Of a DNA stretch of 10,035 nucleotides, positions 5,797 to 10,035 are shown piece after piece (position 1 is the first letter of the stretch; each line of letters begins with the position of its first letter). The stretch lies in NCBI GenBank assembly GCA_026193755.1, contig JAPHUI010000148.1, positions 1 to 10,035 of the forward strand, written 5' to 3'. The position numbers and the translations under genes are program-made. The notes under the pieces are model-generated. The model searched no databases, had not been told where the DNA came from, and saw only the letters and a list, made by a program, of their open reading frames with translations. Source of the DNA: Ignavibacteriaceae bacterium (lineage in GTDB: Bacteria > Bacteroidota > Ignavibacteria > Ignavibacteriales > Ignavibacteriaceae).

Positions 5797-6828
5797 ATGA
5801 GACTTATTTATTTAATTACCGCAATAATAATCTGTATAGGTAACCTTTACTCACAGGTAAATTTAGATTCAGGGCTTGTAGCCTATTATCCTTTTAATGG
5901 AAATGCCAATGATGAGAGTGGAAATGGCAATAATGGGATAGTTACAGGAGCTGTTTTAAGTTCAGACAGGTTTAACATTATAGAAAGTGCTTACTCATTT
6001 AATGGCAATGGAGATTTTATTGATATTGGTTTTCTGTCTCAATTAAATGGAAGCTTAGAGCTAAGTATATCCATTTGGGTGAAAAAAGATAGTGCGAATA
6101 GGCGCGAAGGCTTTATTGGTAAATGGAGAACTGCTACTACCAATGATAATGTGTTTTTATTATATAACAATGAACCAGTAAATTTTAATAAACCCAGGCT
6201 GGTCATACAACTCCATGATAATTCAATTGCAAAGTTAGCTACTCAAAACTTTGCACCTGTAGGTGACTGGTTCCATTTAGTTGTAACTTGGCGAAGTTCC
6301 GATGGCTTCTTTGCAATCTATATGAACAACATATTAGAAAATAGTGTCTTTGATGGTCAAGGTAAAAGCCTCTCTTATCATGAGTTGTTTCCTGCTAGGA
6401 TTGGTCATTGGGGTGCTCCAGAGCTTGGTGAAGATTATTATTTTCTTGGTAGTTTAGATGATATACGAATTTATAATCGTGCTTTAACAACGGATGAAGT
6501 TGATTCACTTTTTAATGAACAACCATCACCTAATTACATAAACTCAACAAGTTCTAATATTAACTCTGAATTTGCATTGAAACAGAATTATCCCAATCCC
6601 TTCAATCCTAACACTCAAATAAGATATTCCATTCCACAATCATCTAATGTTGTAATTAAAGTGTTTGATATACTCGGAAACGAAATAGAAGCATTGGTTA
6701 ACGAAGAAAAACCCTCAGGCACATATGAATTAAACTGGAATGAAGTCAATTTACCGAGCGGGGTATACTTTTATCGAATTCAAGCAGGTTCTTTTATAGA
6801 AACTAAGAAGATGGTTCTCCTTCGTTGA
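5797..6828 (+). CDS. Secreted LamG-domain (concanavalin A-like) protein with T9SS sorting domain
   Basis: An exported 343-residue protein, probably a surface or extracellular glycan- or protein-binding module. A signal peptide covers about 1-19 (hydrophobic LIYLITAIIICIG, then LYSQ, an Ala-poor site common in this lineage). The LamG/concanavalin A-like jelly roll spans about 25-240: it opens with GLVAYYPFNGNANDESGN (26-43), continues with AYSFNGNGDFIDIG (65-78) and WFHLVVTWRSSDG (158-170), and closes with LGSLDDIRIYNRAL (217-230). After a Ser/Asn-rich linker, about 259-343 form a T9SS type A sorting domain (QNYPNPFNPN, FDILGNE, SGVYFYRI, TKKMVLLR). No catalytic motif is visible. The start is supported by a signal peptide and GAGG five bases upstream. 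The next gene begins 42 bases downstream with no terminator between, so co-transcription is likely. Ligand unknown. Confidence 0.9.
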   Translation: MRLIYLITAIIICIGNLYSQVNLDSGLVAYYPFNGNANDESGNGNNGIVTGAVLSSDRFNIIESAYSFNGNGDFIDIGFLSQLNGSLELSISIWVKKDSANRREGFIGKWRTATTNDNVFLLYNNEPVNFNKPRLVIQLHDNSIAKLATQNFAPVGDWFHLVVTWRSSDGFFAIYMNNILENSVFDGQGKSLSYHELFPARIGHWGAPELGEDYYFLGSLDDIRIYNRALTTDEVDSLFNEQPSPNYINSTSSNINSEFALKQNYPNPFNPNTQIRYSIPQSSNVVIKVFDILGNEIEALVNEEKPSGTYELNWNEVNLPSGVYFYRIQAGSFIETKKMVLLR

Positions 6829-6870
6829 GAATTTCAGCAGATAAATTTTGATGTAGTAAATGAGTGGTAT

Positions 6871-9800
6871 ATGAAATTCAAGTTAAAATTTTATTTTTCA
6901 TTGGCTTTAACGTTATTTATGTTGATATATTTAGGACAAATAAACGTTCTTGCTAATGGTTTGTCTCGTCCTTCAGAGAGTAAAGTGGTAATTGATACTA
7001 TTGAAAACTTTGATGTTGGGGAGGTTCAGCTTCAATCGTATTCCGACGAGGATATCGATCCTGATATGTGGTCACTTGACAATACTATTACTTACAATAA
7101 CTCACCCTATTCTTTAAAGTTGTTTGGCAATACGTGGAAATTAGAGGTCATTAATCCAATATCGATTGACTCAGGCGATGTATGGCAGGTATCAGCTTAT
7201 ATCGAAGAAGTGGCTGAGATTCAAGGTTTTGGGATAACAGATTCCATAAATACCTTATTGTATTCTTTTGCAGGAACAGAACAAATAGACCCTGAAGAAT
7301 GGATAACTGTATATCAGGGTGCATTCCCAAATGATGTATGGAATGAGTTTCAGCTTCCCGTCGCAGATGATTGGTTAGCAAGGTTTGGATACTTACCTAT
7401 AGTGAAAGGAATAATATTTATAAATGATAAAGACTATACATCCCAAGGAATTTCTTACTTCGATGAGATACTTGATATAACCAACTCTTTACCTGTTGCA
7501 CCACAGGTTGAAATAAGTTATACACTCGGGAAGCTCTATAAAAATATTAATGGTCTCACAAGTGTAGATGTTGAATTCACAAGCAATGTGTACGATCCCG
7601 ACAGTGAAGAACACGATTATTTCTGGGACTTCGGTGATGATTCCACAAGTACGGAACGCAATCCATCCCATACATTTATTGTTGAGGATGATCACGATTA
7701 TACAGTTCTGTTAGATGTTATTGATGAGACCGAATTACATGGAAGAGCAAGCTGCCAGATTTCTGTTGATCCCGGACCAACAACTTTCCCCATCACAATG
7801 AATTTTGTTGGCGATATTATGCTTGCCAGGAGAATCGAGGATTTCATTAATCTATATGGTTATGAACCAATCTTCAATCCAACTTCTCCAATGCTTGGTG
7901 AAGCTGCTGATATCACTGTTGTGAATCTCGAATGTGCTTTAACAGATCAGGGTACACCTCATCCAACAAAAGCAGTAGTGTTCAGGGGTTCTCCGGAAAA
8001 TGTAGCTGCATTAACATATGCAGGTATTGATGTAGTAACCATAGCGAATAATCATATTATTGATTATGGTTTGGAGGGTTTACAGCAAACTCAATCTGTA
8101 TTGAGTGAAGAAGAAATAACTTTTTTTGGTGCTGGTGCTAATTCCTACGAAGCCATGCAGCCTGCTTTCTATCTTAAATCCGGAGTAAACTTTGGATTAC
8201 TTAGTTCAAGCGATAGGACAGGTCAGTATAACAACGAGCAGCCATACTTGAATGCAGGATTTAATAAACCAGGATTTGCTAACCTCACCGAATCGAATAT
8301 TGTTCAACAAATTAATTCGGTAAGAGATATTGCTGACCTGATAATTCTTGAAATGCACTCAGGCAGTGAATACTCTGTATCTCCAGAAGATTGGTTTGGT
8401 AAAATAATACTAAATGAGGATCCGGATGCCGATGAAGATTATTCACCGGATTTAAGAGCACCGCTGGAAAGCGACATTGAAACACGCCACTTCGCAATAA
8501 ACCAGGGCGCTGATTTAGTTATATGTCATCATCCACATATAATTCAGGGATTGGAAGTATATCAGCGAAAATTAATTGCTCATTCACTTGGAAATTTTGT
8601 ATTCGATTTAAATTATCCTGAGACTTATCCAACTGTGATTTTAAACTCTAAAATTAATGAAACAGGTTTCTATGAGTACAGTATTATACCTGTATATATT
8701 GATGATTACGTTCCTGTTAGAGCAAGAGGTGAACTTGGATTATATCTATTAGATGATTTGGCAAAAAGATCAAAAGATTTGGATACTTACCTGAAAATTG
8801 ATAGAGATAAAGTGGTTGCTGAAATAATATTAGATACAACGATGTTAAATCCTTGCCTTGTTCCAACTTCAGCAGAACTGGTTCTAGAAGAAGAAAACGG
8901 TAATTGGATTTCCGAACCAATATTATTAAAACGGGAAGGGAGTATATCTTCCATTGATCAGATAGATCCGTTGGGTAATTGGCAATACCGACTGGGGAAA
9001 GAATTAATATGGTTCGGCAACTTTGAAGATGAAGGTTGTACACTTTGGGATATTAATCACCCGGATGAATTTTTCGATACGACGGAATCATATACCGGTA
9101 GAAGGTCACTTTGCCAGAAGCGCTTAACCGGGCTTACTCCATTAACTACAAATTTAGAGGATAGAATAAAGTTATATCCCGATACTTCCAACTATACTTT
9201 ACATGCTTATATAAAAACAGAGAATTCTCTTAATGCCGGAGTTATTATTCAATTTTTTGAATCACGCAATCAGATTTATCCCATAGGAATCGAGGATTTA
9301 GGTGCAGAGATAAGTGGAACAACGAGTTGGTCATTTTATAACAAGAAATTTTCACCACCCAGTAGTACACAGTTTATGAATCTTAGATTGCGCAGCGAGT
9401 CACCCGATTCCGGCGTAGGCTACTCATGGTTCGATAATATTGGATTGATAGAATGGACTGATTGGCAAGAATATAATCCCGCTGCAGACTTTTCAATTCC
9501 AAACGATTACTATTGGTTACAGCTTAAAATTAATGATGAGATACTGAACGCAACAGTAAATTATACTGAGATAAAATTTGCAGATGTTGTAACGCAACTC
9601 AGCGATGAAGCAACGTATATACCTAATAAATTTGTTCTTTACCAAAATTATCCAAATCCATTTAATCCTCGTACAGTCATAGAGTTCTCATTACCAGAAG
9701 ATGTGAACAATGTAGTACTAACAGTATATGATATATTGGGACAGAAAGTAATCCAATTGGTTAAGGGAAATTTAAAAGCCGGCAAATACCAATATCAGTG

Positions 9801-9891
9801 GAATGCAATGTACCTCTCTAGCGGAGTTTATTTCTATCAATTGCAAGCTGGAGATTTTGTTGAAACTAAAAAGATGGTGTTGATGAAATAG
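6871..9891 (+). CDS. Large secreted CapA/PGA_cap-domain protein with PKD, CBM-like and T9SS sorting domains
   Basis: A 1006-residue exported protein. A signal peptide covers about 1-29. Residues about 40-203 form a beta-rich domain with a conserved look (LFGNTWK at 84-90, EIQGFGITD at 116-124, FDEI at 197-200). A PKD domain follows (about 210-300: YFWDFGDDS at 250-258, HTF, YTVLLDV). The CapA/PGA_cap metallophosphatase-like domain is at about 307-610, with VGDIM (313-317), NLE (352-354), ANNHIIDYG (392-400), EMHSGSEY (494-501), HHPH (553-556) and GNFVFD (574-579), which carry the likely metal-binding residues. A second beta-sandwich resembling CBM4/9-type modules lies at about 711-862, and a T9SS sorting domain at about 919-1006. 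CapA proteins are known from poly-gamma-glutamate capsule systems, but no capB or capC homologue is nearby, so a capsule role is unproven. No strong Shine-Dalgarno; probably transcribed with the LamG gene 42 bases upstream. Confidence 0.92.
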   Translation: MKFKLKFYFSLALTLFMLIYLGQINVLANGLSRPSESKVVIDTIENFDVGEVQLQSYSDEDIDPDMWSLDNTITYNNSPYSLKLFGNTWKLEVINPISIDSGDVWQVSAYIEEVAEIQGFGITDSINTLLYSFAGTEQIDPEEWITVYQGAFPNDVWNEFQLPVADDWLARFGYLPIVKGIIFINDKDYTSQGISYFDEILDITNSLPVAPQVEISYTLGKLYKNINGLTSVDVEFTSNVYDPDSEEHDYFWDFGDDSTSTERNPSHTFIVEDDHDYTVLLDVIDETELHGRASCQISVDPGPTTFPITMNFVGDIMLARRIEDFINLYGYEPIFNPTSPMLGEAADITVVNLECALTDQGTPHPTKAVVFRGSPENVAALTYAGIDVVTIANNHIIDYGLEGLQQTQSVLSEEEITFFGAGANSYEAMQPAFYLKSGVNFGLLSSSDRTGQYNNEQPYLNAGFNKPGFANLTESNIVQQINSVRDIADLIILEMHSGSEYSVSPEDWFGKIILNEDPDADEDYSPDLRAPLESDIETRHFAINQGADLVICHHPHIIQGLEVYQRKLIAHSLGNFVFDLNYPETYPTVILNSKINETGFYEYSIIPVYIDDYVPVRARGELGLYLLDDLAKRSKDLDTYLKIDRDKVVAEIILDTTMLNPCLVPTSAELVLEEENGNWISEPILLKREGSISSIDQIDPLGNWQYRLGKELIWFGNFEDEGCTLWDINHPDEFFDTTESYTGRRSLCQKRLTGLTPLTTNLEDRIKLYPDTSNYTLHAYIKTENSLNAGVIIQFFESRNQIYPIGIEDLGAEISGTTSWSFYNKKFSPPSSTQFMNLRLRSESPDSGVGYSWFDNIGLIEWTDWQEYNPAADFSIPNDYYWLQLKINDEILNATVNYTEIKFADVVTQLSDEATYIPNKFVLYQNYPNPFNPRTVIEFSLPEDVNNVVLTVYDILGQKVIQLVKGNLKAGKYQYQWNAMYLSSGVYFYQLQAGDFVETKKMVLMK

Positions 9892-9915
9892 ATTATAGTT
9901 CCTTTTAACATACGT

Positions 9916-9966
9916 CCCCCATCAATGAAAGCCTGCCTGACAGTAGGCAGGTTGGTGGGGGTTTTT
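9916..9966 (+). terminator. Terminator of the LamG-CapA-like unit, with composite stem
   Basis: Outer arms CCCCCATCAA (9916-9925) and TTGGTGGGGG (9952-9961) pair over ten positions with one G-U pair. An inner perfect stem (CCTGCCT/AGGCAGG, 9932-9951) sits inside, separated by a 6-base bulge on the 5' side. Five T residues follow (9962-9966). It starts 25 bases after the CapA-like stop codon. Confidence 0.85.
9932..9951. repeat. REP-like palindrome inside the terminator
   Basis: CCTGCCT (9932-9938) and AGGCAGG (9945-9951) flank GACAGT. GC-rich CCTGCCT...AGGCAGG palindromes are, from memory, seen as dispersed intergenic repeats in some low-GC bacterial genomes. Its GC content stands out against the A/T-rich surroundings. 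Confidence 0.5.
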
Positions 9967-10006
9967 AATTATATCATTTGTTTTATTTTCAGATCTCAAT
10001 TTGCTG

Positions 10007-10030
10007 AGAAACGGTTTAGGCAACCGTTCT
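10007..10030. repeat. Inverted repeat AACGGTT/AACCGTT at the window end
   Basis: Arms AACGGTT (10010-10016) and AACCGTT (10022-10028) pair around TAGGC. With one bulged A (10009) the stem extends through AG (10007-10008) and CT (10029-10030). No T-run is seen before the window ends. The core matches the hairpin at 5393-5413. It may be the 3' end of a convergent unit, a dispersed repeat or an operator. Confidence 0.45.
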
Positions 10031-10035
10031 AATTA

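Noticed and set aside
6842..6850. TAAATTTTG as a promoter for the CapA-like gene
   Set aside because: The spacing inside the box is one base too long and the nearest upstream TTG is only 14 bases away; read-through from the LamG gene is simpler.
8717..9043. 108-codon open frame on the minus strand inside the CapA-like gene
   Set aside because: It is fully antisense to a well-supported gene, Leu-rich in a way typical of reverse-frame shadows, and has no recognisable motif.
6871..9891. Poly-gamma-glutamate capsule operon
   Set aside because: Only the CapA-type domain is present; no ligase (CapB) or CapC/CapE-like membrane gene lies in the window.
1..10035. CRISPR array, insertion sequence or defence system
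   Set aside because: No regularly spaced repeats, no transposase-like frame, no terminal inverted repeats with target duplication and no nuclease or toxin motif were seen.

Overview
The window looks like a chromosomal segment of a low-GC, mesophilic member of the Bacteroidota/Ignavibacteriota lineage, probably Ignavibacteria-like. The main evidence is three C-terminal type IX secretion (T9SS) sorting domains of the form 'NYPNPFNP...VYDILG...SGVYFYR...TKKMVLLK', which are very abundant in that group. A TAnnTTTG-type promoter element in front of the tRNA gene and weak Shine-Dalgarno usage at several genes agree with this. The species cannot be named from the sequence.

Layout. Bases 1-1679 hold the 3' part of a secreted GH13 alpha-amylase-family enzyme with a T9SS sorting domain, closed by a strong hairpin terminator. 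Facing it on the minus strand is a translationally coupled pair (2822 to 1723): a small DUF971 (GBBH-like N-terminal) protein and a SpoU/TrmH-family RNA 2'-O-methyltransferase. Divergent from that pair is a CNNM/CorC (HlyC-type) membrane protein at 2962-4296. Next come a 198-residue membrane-anchored protein of uncharacterised function (4439-5035), a tRNA-Thr(UGU) gene with a plausible promoter and a clear terminator, and about 575 bases without a recognisable gene.

The right-hand 4.2 kb is a probable two-gene unit of exported proteins. The first is a LamG-domain protein (5797-6828). After 42 bases comes a 1006-residue protein (6871-9891) with the apparent order beta-sandwich domain, PKD domain, CapA/PGA_cap metallophosphatase-like domain, second carbohydrate-binding-like beta-sandwich and T9SS sorting domain. 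It ends in a terminator that carries a REP-like palindrome.

How the parts relate. The GH13 enzyme, the LamG protein and the CapA-like protein are all predicted cargo of one secretion machine, so the window mixes cell-surface or extracellular carbohydrate-related functions with housekeeping genes (RNA methylation, tRNA, ion/membrane homeostasis). No T9SS machinery, capsule biosynthesis genes, CRISPR array, transposase or phage gene is visible. The most unusual items are the multi-domain, apparently T9SS-exported CapA-like protein, the GH13 enzyme with an atypical conserved region IV and an EF-hand-like loop in its C-terminal part, the uncharacterised 198-residue protein, and several unexplained structured intergenic sequences.
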